DNA from: a virus
DNA length: 23,470 nucleotides
Virus record (IMG/VR): IMGVR_UViG_3300009159_000330
Span: 1-23,470 of that record
Direction: 5' to 3' (one strand)
The translations under genes were made by a program, and so were the position numbers. Positions 7,283 to 13,856 of this stretch are shown here, piece after piece. The notes beneath the pieces are model-generated. The model saw only the letters and a list, made by a program, of their open reading frames with translations. It was not told the DNA's origin and did not search any database. The first letter of the stretch is position 1. Every line of letters begins with the position of its first letter.

Positions 7283-8198
7283 AGAACAAGTTCCTTGGAA
7301 CGTATCTGTCTGAAGCCTTGTCTCGGTCTTCCGTTGAGGCAAGTAGCCACTGCTCTTCGTACTCGTTTTTCAAGAAGTCACGAACATTCATGGCCTGCGG
7401 AATCTTTTGCGATAGGTAAAAGGCCAAGCCTGCCACCATACAAGGAATAAATCTAAATGGAATATCTTGGTAAATCTGACCAGAAGTCCCAGAATCTTGA
7501 ATGCGGCGAAGGCGGTAATACGCAAAAATGTATGGGCCACCACCGTCACCTGCTGGGTAGACATTGATGTTTGGCAGGTTTTGAACTGTCAAAATAGCCG
7601 CAGTGCTGTGCGATGCCGCAGTCGTGCCGTTTTGACCACGAGCGCAGTTAATTAGCTGATTGCCATCTACAGACTGATAGTAGATGGTTTCGTTGTCAAT
7701 CAACACAAAACCGTTGGTCGTAAGCTCGTAAATATTAGTTACTGTGATGGTGGTATCAGTTGCCGTAATTGCGCCGTTTAAAGCGGCTGTGGTGACGTTA
7801 GACTGGCCTGATTGGCGGTTAATCCACACCTGAATAGGTCTACCTTGAGCCAGCTTGTTTGGAATCGTCATGTAGGTCGATTCGCTGATGCGGGTAATGT
7901 TGATGTCGGACTGCTGAGGTGTACCGTTTCCAGTGCGAGTTACTGTGTCCAAAAGATCAATTGTGTCCACAGGAATGGGGTAGCAAGCCTGACCAGTAAC
8001 GATGTTTATAAAACCTTGCTCAATCGTCCAAAGGTTGATGCCACGGTTTGCCCATTCAATGGTCATGATGTTTAGAGAGCGGCGAGCAGTCCTCATGTCG
8101 TAGCCAGTCTTCATTTCCTGACCACAACGCTCATACGCCTCTTCAATCAGGTTGACGAGATCAAGATTAAATGAGGTTGTTCCACTGGTTGTTGACAT
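7275..8198 (-). CDS. Probable head-tail connector or tail accessory protein, 307 aa
   Basis: The N-terminal helical region NLIEEAYERCGQEMKTGYD then TARRSLNIMTIEWANRGINL matches a conserved phage family that I associate with P22 gp4-like tail accessory or connector proteins. The middle is beta-rich and contains an inserted domain (ITATDTTITVTNIYELTTNG and a QSVDGNQLINCARGQNGT turn). The C-terminus is helical again (NVRDFLKNEYEEQWLLASTE). Helix-beta-helix is the usual connector layout. Its ATG shares a base with the preceding TAA (TAATG). The 228-aa gene at 5671 may be a second ring in the same tail stack. The connector role is inferred. Confidence 0.7.
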   Translation of the reverse strand: MSTTSGTTSFNLDLVNLIEEAYERCGQEMKTGYDMRTARRSLNIMTIEWANRGINLWTIEQGFINIVTGQACYPIPVDTIDLLDTVTRTGNGTPQQSDINITRISESTYMTIPNKLAQGRPIQVWINRQSGQSNVTTAALNGAITATDTTITVTNIYELTTNGFVLIDNETIYYQSVDGNQLINCARGQNGTTAASHSTAAILTVQNLPNINVYPAGDGGGPYIFAYYRLRRIQDSGTSGQIYQDIPFRFIPCMVAGLAFYLSQKIPQAMNVRDFLKNEYEEQWLLASTEDRDKASDRYVPRNLFYA

Positions 8199-8431
8199 TA
8201 TCTAAACCCTGCTGTTTTCTTTGCAATGCTTTTGGGCTGTGCTACAAATTGTTTTCCTGCCGCTTTACCTTTGCGTTTTGCTTTGGTTGTAGCCGCATAT
8301 TCGGAAGAAGACAAAGATTTAATGGCGGCTTCAGGCAAGTATCTTTCGCCTGTTTTTGACGAAGGCTTCCCCGACTTAGTGCGCCATTTCTGGTCAGACC
8401 AATTTTTTAAGGAAGTCTGCGGTGCTTTCAA
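8198..8431 (-). CDS. Conserved basic phage protein, probable TTG start, 77 aa
   Basis: I place the start at the TTG at 8431. It overlaps the upstream stop as TTGA and has GGAGGG about 8 bases upstream; an ATG further upstream (8497) would lie well inside the preceding gene. The product (M)KAPQTSLKNWSDQKWRTKSG continues KPSSKTGERYLPEAAIKSL and ends with an Ala/Lys-rich helix (EYAATTKAKRKGKAAGKQF). I recognise this as a widespread conserved phage protein, probably the DUF5872 group, of unknown function. The many basic residues suggest DNA contact. The start is an informed choice, since non-ATG starts are rare here. Confidence 0.75.
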   Translation of the reverse strand: MKAPQTSLKNWSDQKWRTKSGKPSSKTGERYLPEAAIKSLSSSEYAATTKAKRKGKAAGKQFVAQPKSIAKKTAGFR

Positions 8432-8907
8432 TCTTTGTACCCTCCGCCTTTTTCTTTGTACCTCTTGGCAAGCAACTGTGCTTTTCTTGCCGACCACTGT
8501 CCTGCCGCCGTGCCTTGTACCGCCGAAGCTTTGATAGAGTTAAACAACGACTTCCGCATACTGGGCTTGGTGTAGTTGCCAGCCTCATTTACGCTTCCGC
8601 CCTTTTCAAATCTCTTGCTGTAAGTTACGCCACCGCCAGTGATTTTGCCTTTAAATTCACCGTCTTTTGGTTTGTATCCGCCGCCTTCAATATACGCAGA
8701 AACATCAGAATCTTTTCCAAGACTCTTGGTAACTCCAGCCCTGCCGCCGCCACCTGTACCATATTTGTCAGAGTTGATTTGACCTTCGAGGTAAGGCTTA
8801 ACGTCTTTGTTAACCTCGCCACCCTCTTTAAACTGTTTAAACGCAGTCTCATCCCGCCGAGCTTTGGTTTTGGCTTTTGGCATCTTTGATGGAGCAATGG
8901 CTCCCAT
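8428..8907 (-). CDS. Basic Gly-rich protein with MGAIAPSKMP start, 159 aa
   Basis: I choose the ATG at 8907, giving MGAIAPSKMPKAKTKARRDE; an upstream ATG at 8946 lies inside the preceding gene. The ribosome binding site is weak (GTGGG). KEGGEV, EGGGYK and EKGGSV motifs recur through the protein, together with a GTGGGGRAGVTKSLG loop and a repeated Y-x-EG pattern (KPYLEGQINSDK, SAYIEGGGYKPK). The C-terminal SARKAQLLAKRYKEKGGGYK is strongly basic. It shares the KGG style of the neighbouring genes but lacks the DGCA tag. A beta-rich core with basic tail is likely. The function is unknown; I infer a minor virion protein. Confidence 0.72.
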   Translation of the reverse strand: MGAIAPSKMPKAKTKARRDETAFKQFKEGGEVNKDVKPYLEGQINSDKYGTGGGGRAGVTKSLGKDSDVSAYIEGGGYKPKDGEFKGKITGGGVTYSKRFEKGGSVNEAGNYTKPSMRKSLFNSIKASAVQGTAAGQWSARKAQLLAKRYKEKGGGYKD

Positions 8908-8914
8908 CCCACGA

Positions 8915-10000
8915 CTAGCAAGCACCTTTGCCTCCGTACATACCACCAGACTTCATCTTAGAGATCATGCCTTTGGTCTTGCCACGAATAGCACAACCAT
9001 CTGCACGACTGGATGCTGAGCTTACAGAGCCGCCCTTGGCAAACTTCTTGATTGCGCCGCCTTTGTTATACATAGGGGGGAAAGGTTCATCACCTTCATA
9101 CTTGTAACCTGAGTTAGCCTTGCTTGCCCCCGGCCTTTCTTGCATCACTGGGTCTTTAGCATCTCTCTTGGCTTGAGCGGCTTTTTTTCGTGCGGCGGCT
9201 TGAGCGGCTCTGGCTTCGGCTTGAGCGGCACGAGCCTCGACCTGAGCAATTCTGTCCATTGCCTTTGGGCCACCAGCCCAAGCAGAAGGGTTCATCACAG
9301 CCTCTGCCCTGCCGGGCATTGCCACCCTGCGAACTTCTTCCATGTTCTTTAGGCGTTGACCAGCGGGGCTTAATTTTTCAGCTGTAGCCGCTTTTGAAGC
9401 ACGGCTACCCATAGCCAATTCAGCGCCAATCTTTCCAACGCCACCACCCAAAGGTGTCAGCGCAGACATGGTGTTGGAGACATTGCGACCAAGCTCAGTT
9501 CCCGTGACTCGTTGGCCTTGGTTAATCGCTTCCCGTTGCTCGTCAGACATAGACTGGCCGGGGATTTGAGAAACCGCTCTGTCACTTGAATAAGGAATTT
9601 TTGCTCTTTGACTTGCTTGACGGCGTGATGCGTTAGCCAATTCATCAGCACTTTTTCCAGAACCAAGGGAAAGACCTTGACTTGATTTCTCAACTTTTTT
9701 AACAGCCTTTGCCAAACCAGACTTTCCTTCTGATTCTGACGAGTCAGAATCCATAACAGAATTATCTTTTGACGGAGGAAGTTGCGTAAAGTCATACTTA
9801 TATTGTTTATAAATAGGGGGCTCGCCAGCCAAAGCACGGCGTACGTCAGATTTGATGTACTCCATTTCATCTTCTGGCGGAAGAGCATTGCCTCTTACGC
9901 CAGAAGAATATCCAGTGTCAGAGCTTAGAGAGGATTTGCCTCCAGTGTAGTAATGCTTGACCTTGCCGCCATCTTTGAATTTCATTTGCTTTTTTGGCAT
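8915..10000 (-). CDS. Large tagged protein with coiled coil and DGCAIRGKTKG motif
   Basis: A 361-aa protein, the longest member of the tagged group. The N-terminus has KDGGKVKHYYTGGK. The middle is polar and probably disordered (SDSSESEGKSG), with a helical part around residues 160-230. Residues 251-281 repeat VEARAAQAEARAAQAAARKK, a clear coiled coil. Near the end come NKGGAIKKFAKGGSVSSASS, then RADGCAIRGKTKG (332-344). Here the tag is followed by 17 extra residues ending YGGKGAC, so it is not strictly terminal. The neighbouring 217-aa protein also ends GGKAC. TAAGGGGTAAATA places a Shine-Dalgarno before the ATG. It may be a scaffold-like or internal virion protein; the function is unknown. 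Confidence 0.75.
   Translation of the reverse strand: MPKKQMKFKDGGKVKHYYTGGKSSLSSDTGYSSGVRGNALPPEDEMEYIKSDVRRALAGEPPIYKQYKYDFTQLPPSKDNSVMDSDSSESEGKSGLAKAVKKVEKSSQGLSLGSGKSADELANASRRQASQRAKIPYSSDRAVSQIPGQSMSDEQREAINQGQRVTGTELGRNVSNTMSALTPLGGGVGKIGAELAMGSRASKAATAEKLSPAGQRLKNMEEVRRVAMPGRAEAVMNPSAWAGGPKAMDRIAQVEARAAQAEARAAQAAARKKAAQAKRDAKDPVMQERPGASKANSGYKYEGDEPFPPMYNKGGAIKKFAKGGSVSSASSRADGCAIRGKTKGMISKMKSGGMYGGKGAC
8969..9034 (-). repeat. Tag-coding repeat, copy D (inside the 361-aa gene)
   Basis: This encodes GGSVSSASSRADGCAIRGKT plus KG. It is about 80% identical at the DNA level over 36 bases to copy A at 10900-10977 (shared core GAGCTTACAGA on the plus strand), so recent duplication or exchange between these two genes is likely. 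Confidence 0.75.
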
Positions 10001-10010
10001 TATTTACCCC

Positions 10011-10664
10011 TTAGCAGGCTTTGCCGCCCATGTTCATTTTGACTACCTTGCCTCTGGTCATACCTTTGGTCTGTACTGTATGCTCGCCATGAGGACGCTT
10101 ACCACCTGCCGTGACCTTGCCCATTGGGGCGGCAATTACGCCGCCTTTGGCGTATTTCATAGTAGCCATGCCGCCTTTAGCCATCTTGCCTTTGCCGTCA
10201 GCCGCAAAGTCAGGAACCATCTTCCCGCCCTTGTTGACCATAGTCATGCCGCCTTCTGCGTAACCTTTTTTCATCATGGGTTTCATTCCCATCATTTGCT
10301 TCTTGTCCATCATCATGTCTTTTTTGGAGCCTTCTTTAACGCCCTTCATTTCGACATCTTTCTTGGACTTCTCAAATGGCATCATGCCTTTTGGCATTCC
10401 ACCTTTTTTAAGCTTTGTGAGGTCAGTAGACTTGCCGCCATGCGCCTGCTTGTCGTGCATAGAAAAAGCCTTCTTCACAACTTTTTTATCTTGTTTGAGA
10501 TCGGACTTCATGGAAGCGCCGCCTTCTTTGAATTTCTTGCCCATGTCTGCTTTCATAAAATCTTCTCCAACTGATTGAGAAACTTTTAGCCGCTTTGCGG
10601 CTGACGGATTGTTGGCTACCAAAGCCATGAAATTGTGTTGCTTTTTACTTTGGCTTGGCATCAT
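10011..10664 (-). CDS. Lys/Met-rich KGG-repeat protein, 217 aa
   Basis: The N-terminal SKKQHNFMALVANNPSAAKR then SVGEDFMKADMG has the KKQxxFM pattern found in small conserved phage proteins (DUF3008-like by memory). The rest is extraordinarily rich in Lys (about 45 of 217) and Met (about 29), with repeated (K/E)GG turns: KKGGM, AEGGM, NKGGK, AKGGM, AKGGV, TAGGK. It ends MTRGKVVKMNMGGKAC; its TKGMTRGK segment resembles the shared tag only loosely. The ATG overlaps the upstream TGA. Low complexity suggests a disordered basic protein that could neutralise packaged DNA. An alternative is a membrane-active or metal-binding (Met-rich) role. The function is unknown. Confidence 0.7.
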   Translation of the reverse strand: MMPSQSKKQHNFMALVANNPSAAKRLKVSQSVGEDFMKADMGKKFKEGGASMKSDLKQDKKVVKKAFSMHDKQAHGGKSTDLTKLKKGGMPKGMMPFEKSKKDVEMKGVKEGSKKDMMMDKKQMMGMKPMMKKGYAEGGMTMVNKGGKMVPDFAADGKGKMAKGGMATMKYAKGGVIAAPMGKVTAGGKRPHGEHTVQTKGMTRGKVVKMNMGGKAC

Positions 10665-10900
10665 TTGACCCCTTGAATAAGCTGATCAATTTTTTCTTCA
10701 AGGCGGTTAAAGCGCTGATCAATGTGGTCAGTAAGTCTTTGCACTTCTGCTTTAGTTGCTGTATCACGGGCAATTTCCTCTCGTGTAATGTTTAAAAGGC
10801 GCTCAATGCGCTTGACATCTTCAAACCTCTCTCGGATGAAGAACCAAAGACCACCCATAACTATGGAGAGTCCAGCAGACCAAATGGTGTTGAGTTCCAT
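10661..10900 (-). CDS. Membrane-anchored coiled-coil protein, 79 aa
   Basis: The start is the ATG at 10900, part of a TGATG overlap; a longer start at 10939 would lie inside the tag of the previous gene. Residues about 6-22 (IWSAGLSIVMGGLWFFI) form one transmembrane helix, followed directly by a basic-acidic coiled coil (RERFEDVKRIERLLNITREE) and a second heptad stretch (RLTDHIDQRFNRLEEKIDQL). Small proteins with this layout are candidate holins or spanin-like proteins, but no lysin gene is nearby in this window. An alternative is a virion membrane-contact protein. It is the only clear membrane protein in the window and sits among basic tagged proteins. Confidence 0.75.
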   Translation of the reverse strand: MELNTIWSAGLSIVMGGLWFFIRERFEDVKRIERLLNITREEIARDTATKAEVQRLTDHIDQRFNRLEEKIDQLIQGVK

Positions 10901-10977
10901 CAAACAAACTTCCCTTTGGTTTTCCCACGCACAGCGCACCCGTCACCACGAGCAGATGCAGAGCTTACAGAACCACC
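10900..10977 (-). repeat. Tag-coding repeat, copy A
   Basis: This is the end of the 98-aa gene and encodes GGSVSSASARGDGCAVRGKT then KGKFV and stop. Its last codons (AAA GGG AAG) also form the ribosome binding site of the next gene. Confidence 0.75.
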
Positions 10978-11196
10978 CTTCGCCCTTTTGATAGGCTTTT
11001 TCATTGCTTGAATTTTTGCCCTCATGTCATCAAACTCCGAATCAAAATCATCTTTTTGATTTTTAAGCGCATTTATTTCTGCTGTTGATTGAGCGTTTCT
11101 TTGGTCAAACTCGGCTTTGGACAAAACTTGATTGTTGTGAGTGTAAACATGATTGCCATTAGCGTCTTTGGTTACTCTAAAAACATCATCAGCCAT
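10900..11196 (-). CDS. Small tagged protein with DGCAVRGKTKGKFV C-terminus
   Basis: The start is the ATG at 11196 in a TAATG overlap. The 98-aa product begins MADDVFRVTKDANGNHVYTH, has an acidic coiled-coil-like middle (AQSTAEINALKNQKDDFDSE then FDDMRAKIQAMKKPIK) and ends AKGGSVSSASARGDGCAVRG then KTKGKFV. The tag is almost identical to that of the next gene upstream and to the internal tag of the 361-aa protein. The last codons (AAA GGG AAG TTT GTT TGA) place an SD-like AAAGGGAAG before the next ATG. No enzymatic motif is seen. The acidic body with a basic tag suggests a cargo or adaptor protein; this is inference. Confidence 0.72.
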   Translation of the reverse strand: MADDVFRVTKDANGNHVYTHNNQVLSKAEFDQRNAQSTAEINALKNQKDDFDSEFDDMRAKIQAMKKPIKRAKGGSVSSASARGDGCAVRGKTKGKFV

Positions 11197-11273
11197 TACA
11201 CAAACCTGCCCTTGGTTTTGCCACGAACCGCACACCCATCACCACGTTTGCTGGCGCTAGAAACCTTGCCGCC
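11196..11273 (-). repeat. Tag-coding repeat, copy B
   Basis: This is the end of the 164-aa gene and encodes GGKVSSASKRGDGCAVRGKT then KGRFV and stop. On the DNA it matches copy C over about 46 bases with roughly seven differences. Confidence 0.75.
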
Positions 11274-11690
11274 TTTTTTATATTCTTCTTTACCACGAGC
11301 TTCACGCTTAAGCTCGGCGGCGGATTGACGTCTTACGGCATCAAAACCAGCTTCTCGTGCGCCAGACATTAGTGTTCGATCGCCATGCTCAGCCGCCTCA
11401 AGGCCACGTTTGCCAGCCATTAAGTTTCTAACTGAGCGATATGCGTCAGCCCCAATACCCTCATCCCGCTGATAGTTATCTCCAACCTGACTCTTCATGT
11501 ACGCACCTTGTGCGTCAGCCCTAATTTGAGCTTTATCAATAGCCTCATCTTGTGGTTGATAATATGGAGCGCCGGGTTTGTTTTTAGTGACTCTTTTTTT
11601 TGTTTCCGAAGCAATATCGGCTCTGCGTTCGTCTTCACGATTCTCACGATTCATTCGATCGAATGGTGTTTCGTATTTGTATTTAGCCAT
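11196..11690 (-). CDS. Charged tagged protein with DGCAVRGKTKGRFV C-terminus
   Basis: The 164-aa product starts MAKYKYETPFDRMNRENRED and is highly charged and helical throughout (RRADIASETKKRVTKNKPGA, ADAQGAYMKSQVGDNYQRDE, AAELKREARGKEEYKKGGK). It ends VSSASKRGDGCAVRGKTKGR then FV. The body shows no resemblance to the other tagged proteins; only the C-terminal 25 residues are shared. The end of the preceding gene supplies a GGGAGG Shine-Dalgarno nine bases before this ATG. No membrane segment or catalytic motif is visible. A protein of this composition could be an internal virion or ejection-related protein, but that is speculation. Confidence 0.72.
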   Translation of the reverse strand: MAKYKYETPFDRMNRENREDERRADIASETKKRVTKNKPGAPYYQPQDEAIDKAQIRADAQGAYMKSQVGDNYQRDEGIGADAYRSVRNLMAGKRGLEAAEHGDRTLMSGAREAGFDAVRRQSAAELKREARGKEEYKKGGKVSSASKRGDGCAVRGKTKGRFV

Positions 11691-11756
11691 TTACACAAAC
11701 CTCCCTTTGGTTTTGCCACGGATGGCACAGCCATCAGCCTTTGTTACATACCCGCC
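11691..11756 (-). repeat. Tag-coding repeat, copy C
   Basis: This is the end of the DUF6321-like gene and encodes GGYVTKADGCAIRGKTKGRF then V and stop. The segment before the DGCA is shorter than in copies A, B and D (no SSAS), so this copy has a different junction to its host gene. Confidence 0.75.
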
Positions 11757-12005
11757 TTCAGCGCAATTCCATGCACGAAGACTCTTGTTAATCCTCGAAT
11801 CTGGATCGCTTGCGGTCTTGGCGCTTGTGAGCTTCTTCTTCATCCCCTCCATACGGGCGCAGAAGGAATCCCTGCGACTGCCACCTTCTGGTTGTGGACG
11901 CTTTAGATTCATCCCCTGAGCCTTGGCAGAAGCCCTCCCTTTTGCGTTTAAACCGCCTTTGGGATTCTTCCCTTCCGCTCTTTGCCATGCTGGAGATTTA
12001 GCCAT
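11691..12005 (-). CDS. DUF6321-like protein carrying the DGCAIRGKTKGRFV tag
   Basis: The 104-aa body KSPAWQRAEGKNPKGGLNAK then RPQPEGGSRRDSFCARMEGM then KTASDPDSRINKSLRAWNC matches a conserved phage domain I recognise as DUF6321-type, function unknown. In my memory the conserved body ends near SLRAWNC; here it is extended by AEGGYVTKADGCAIRGKTKG then RFV, the shared tag. So the tag appears added to a conserved domain. The start has a perfect AAGGAGG six bases upstream of the ATG at 12005 and overlaps the end of the glycosyltransferase gene by eight bases. The invariant Cys residues and Arg clusters suggest nucleic acid or metal binding, unproven. Confidence 0.8.
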   Translation of the reverse strand: MAKSPAWQRAEGKNPKGGLNAKGRASAKAQGMNLKRPQPEGGSRRDSFCARMEGMKKKLTSAKTASDPDSRINKSLRAWNCAEGGYVTKADGCAIRGKTKGRFV

Positions 12006-12750
12006 TTACAACCTCCTTGCCATCATCAAGAGGGCGGAGCATTGGATACAGATAATCCTCGCCAAAAGAGCCTTCAAACTCATGGATGCCCATGTGTCCA
12101 AGCTTGATAGTGGGGTCTATCCAAACCTCAAATCCAACCTCTCTGGCACGGTCACAGAAGGTGTAATCCTCCCCGACATAGCCTTCTGGCGTGGACTTGA
12201 AATCAAAGAATGAGTAGGACTTGCCATCCTGAATGCGGTCATCGATATATGCCCACTCAGGATGTGCATTCTGAAGAGTGGTGAACACATCACGGCGGAT
12301 GATCATGAATGCAGTGGCAACACGCAAGGCACGAACAAGACCCATTGGGTTCATTTGAACCTGACGGTCTTCATCAATATCCAGTGTAGAGATGTAGACC
12401 TTGCCCTTTTTACGAGCTACAGGAATACCAGCAACGATCCCTTTCTTGGGATCGCTGTTCCATGCCATGAGGCGAAAAACATCGTCAGCATTGAATGTGA
12501 TGTCAGAGTCAATGAACATCAGATCAGTGCAGTCAGACTCCAAGAAGTCATACGCAATCAAGTTTCTGGCACGAGAAACAACAGAGCATCCAGAGACGTT
12601 GCCCACTTGGATTTGAACGCCGTGCTTGCTGGCTTCAACGCAGAAATGAGCAAATGAGATTGCCCACTTCGTTGCTACCTTGTAGTCATACGAAGGAATG
12701 CCGATCATTATTTTTCGACCAGCCAGATTGAATGCGCCTTCTTGTTGCAT
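11998..12750 (-). CDS. GT-A fold glycosyltransferase
   Basis: A 250-aa protein of the size of single-domain GT-A glycosyltransferases. KIMIGIPSYDYKVATKWAIS is the nucleotide-binding first strand and helix. SGCSVVSRARNLIAYDFLES is followed by TDLMFIDSDITF, with the DSD motif (81-83) that coordinates metal and the sugar-nucleotide donor. GIVAGIPVARKKGK and RVATAFMIIRRDVF follow. The C-terminal GYVGEDYTFCDRAREVGFEV has the GED acid typical of the acceptor side, then HMG (219-221). There is no membrane anchor or signal peptide. It would transfer a sugar to a phage protein, a DNA base or a host component; the substrate cannot be read here. Its place between virion genes favours modification of a structural protein. 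Confidence 0.85.
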   Translation of the reverse strand: MQQEGAFNLAGRKIMIGIPSYDYKVATKWAISFAHFCVEASKHGVQIQVGNVSGCSVVSRARNLIAYDFLESDCTDLMFIDSDITFNADDVFRLMAWNSDPKKGIVAGIPVARKKGKVYISTLDIDEDRQVQMNPMGLVRALRVATAFMIIRRDVFTTLQNAHPEWAYIDDRIQDGKSYSFFDFKSTPEGYVGEDYTFCDRAREVGFEVWIDPTIKLGHMGIHEFEGSFGEDYLYPMLRPLDDGKEVVNG

Positions 12751-12753
12751 GGT

Positions 12754-13260
12754 TTATCCGTAGAAGATGTTTACAGCGACCAAGTTTGAAATAGATGCAT
12801 AAACGCCATTGGCAACAAGAACACCTTCAGCAGGTATGAATGGCGCATTGTTGTAAGAATCACCTGCGGCTGTGTCAAAAGACATAAGCCACTTTGTTCC
12901 GTACACAAGAGAGGGTGTGGCAGTGATAGTTCCTGAGTTGATGTCCGTTAAGGTAAACGAATTTGCATCAACTCTAGTGATTGCGTAGTTGCCGTTGGTA
13001 GCTGTCCCACCAGTTCCCGCCGCAAAATCAAACCCACGAACATCGCCTGTAACAAGGCCGTGCGCCGTTGAAGAAACAGTAACTGTTGTTCCTGATCTTC
13101 CATAGGTTGCTGTGGTTACAGGAGCCACTGTTGTGTCAAATAACGAAACGCTACCAGCGGTTGCGCTACCAGTGAAAGAAATCGCACGAACACGATTCCT
13201 GCCCATCACCATAAACCCACTTGCGTTTATGTGCGCTTGCTTTACGTCTGTCTGCATCAT
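12754..13260 (-). CDS. Beta-rich virion structural protein, 168 aa
   Basis: MMQTDVKQAHINASGFMVMG is followed by a domain TVTVSSTAHGLVTGDVRGFD then NYAITRVDANSFTLTDINSG. The HGL-x-TGD ... NG-Y-x-(V/I) ... D-x-NSFTL pattern is a known small beta domain repeated in phage tail and virion proteins. The remaining C-terminal half is hydrophobic beta (ASISNLVAVNIFYG). AAAGGA lies six bases before the ATG at 13260. The gene lies just after the second terminator, so its transcript must come from read-through or from an unseen promoter. A head-completion or decoration role is likely. The exact role is unknown. Confidence 0.75.
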   Translation of the reverse strand: MMQTDVKQAHINASGFMVMGRNRVRAISFTGSATAGSVSLFDTTVAPVTTATYGRSGTTVTVSSTAHGLVTGDVRGFDFAAGTGGTATNGNYAITRVDANSFTLTDINSGTITATPSLVYGTKWLMSFDTAAGDSYNNAPFIPAEGVLVANGVYASISNLVAVNIFYG

Positions 13261-13276
13261 GGCTAATCCTTTAAAG

Positions 13277-13300
13277 AAAAAAAGGGGAGACTAGCTCCCC
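13277..13300 (-). terminator. Rho-independent terminator after the 154-aa structural gene
   Basis: On the minus strand a perfect 6-bp stem GGGGAG/CTCCCC with a 5-base loop (CTAGT) is followed by a run of seven T. It lies seven bases after the TAA of the gene at 13307-13771 and just before the Shine-Dalgarno of the next gene, so it should cut expression of everything downstream unless read through. Confidence 0.85.
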
Positions 13301-13306
13301 GTCAGA

Positions 13307-13771
13307 TTAGTTTTGAGTAACAGTTGGATTGGCAGAACCATTTGAATCACGCACAGAATAAGTGATGATGATGGTTGCCGCACCAGTAGACAATGCAGTG
13401 CCAGCCAATGTGTAGCTAACGATGGCATCAGTTGTGCCTACATTGAGGAACAAGGCTGGTGTTGTTGCATTTGCAGTTAAGCTGATGCCACCAACAGAAG
13501 TGATTGTTCCTGTGGTTGTGAAGTCAACAGCACCAATACTTAGTTTGGCAGTTGTTGCCGCACTAAACACAACTGTGGTGACGATCTTGATGTCGGTAAT
13601 TTGAGCGCCAGCGGGGAGAACAAAAGCAGTGCCAGTCAAAGTGCCGAACACAACATTTACAGATTGGCTAACTGTAGTAGCGCCCATGTTGCGAATTGTT
13701 CCAGCAGTTGAGCCAGTGGTGTTTTTAACAGTGCCCAACAGCCAAGGGCCTAGGTGAGTTGCGAATCCCAT
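13307..13771 (-). CDS. Small beta-rich structural protein between two terminators
   Basis: The start is the ATG at 13771 with AAGGA six bases upstream; a longer start at 13789 lacks this support. The 154-aa product MGFATHLGPWLLGTVKNTTG is Thr/Ala/Val-rich with many short strands (ITDIKIVTTVVFSAATTAKL) and ends YSVRDSNGSANPTVTQN. Charged residues are very few, as in capsid decoration or head fibre proteins. Two terminators and a promoter candidate bracket it, so it may be transcribed as its own unit at high level, which fits a protein needed in many copies per virion. No named family is recognised. Confidence 0.8.
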   Translation of the reverse strand: MGFATHLGPWLLGTVKNTTGSTAGTIRNMGATTVSQSVNVVFGTLTGTAFVLPAGAQITDIKIVTTVVFSAATTAKLSIGAVDFTTTGTITSVGGISLTANATTPALFLNVGTTDAIVSYTLAGTALSTGAATIIITYSVRDSNGSANPTVTQN

Positions 13772-13856
13772 GATTATTCCTTTATGCAAAAGTCCCTACG
13801 TCATCATTGCATTGTCCGCTGGGGCGGTTGACGTAAGTAAAAGCCCAGATACCTAG

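Noticed and set aside
9957-10574. A His/Phe-rich plus-strand frame of 205 codons
   Set aside because: It is antisense to the Lys/Met-rich protein; Lys and Met codons read as Phe and His on the other strand.
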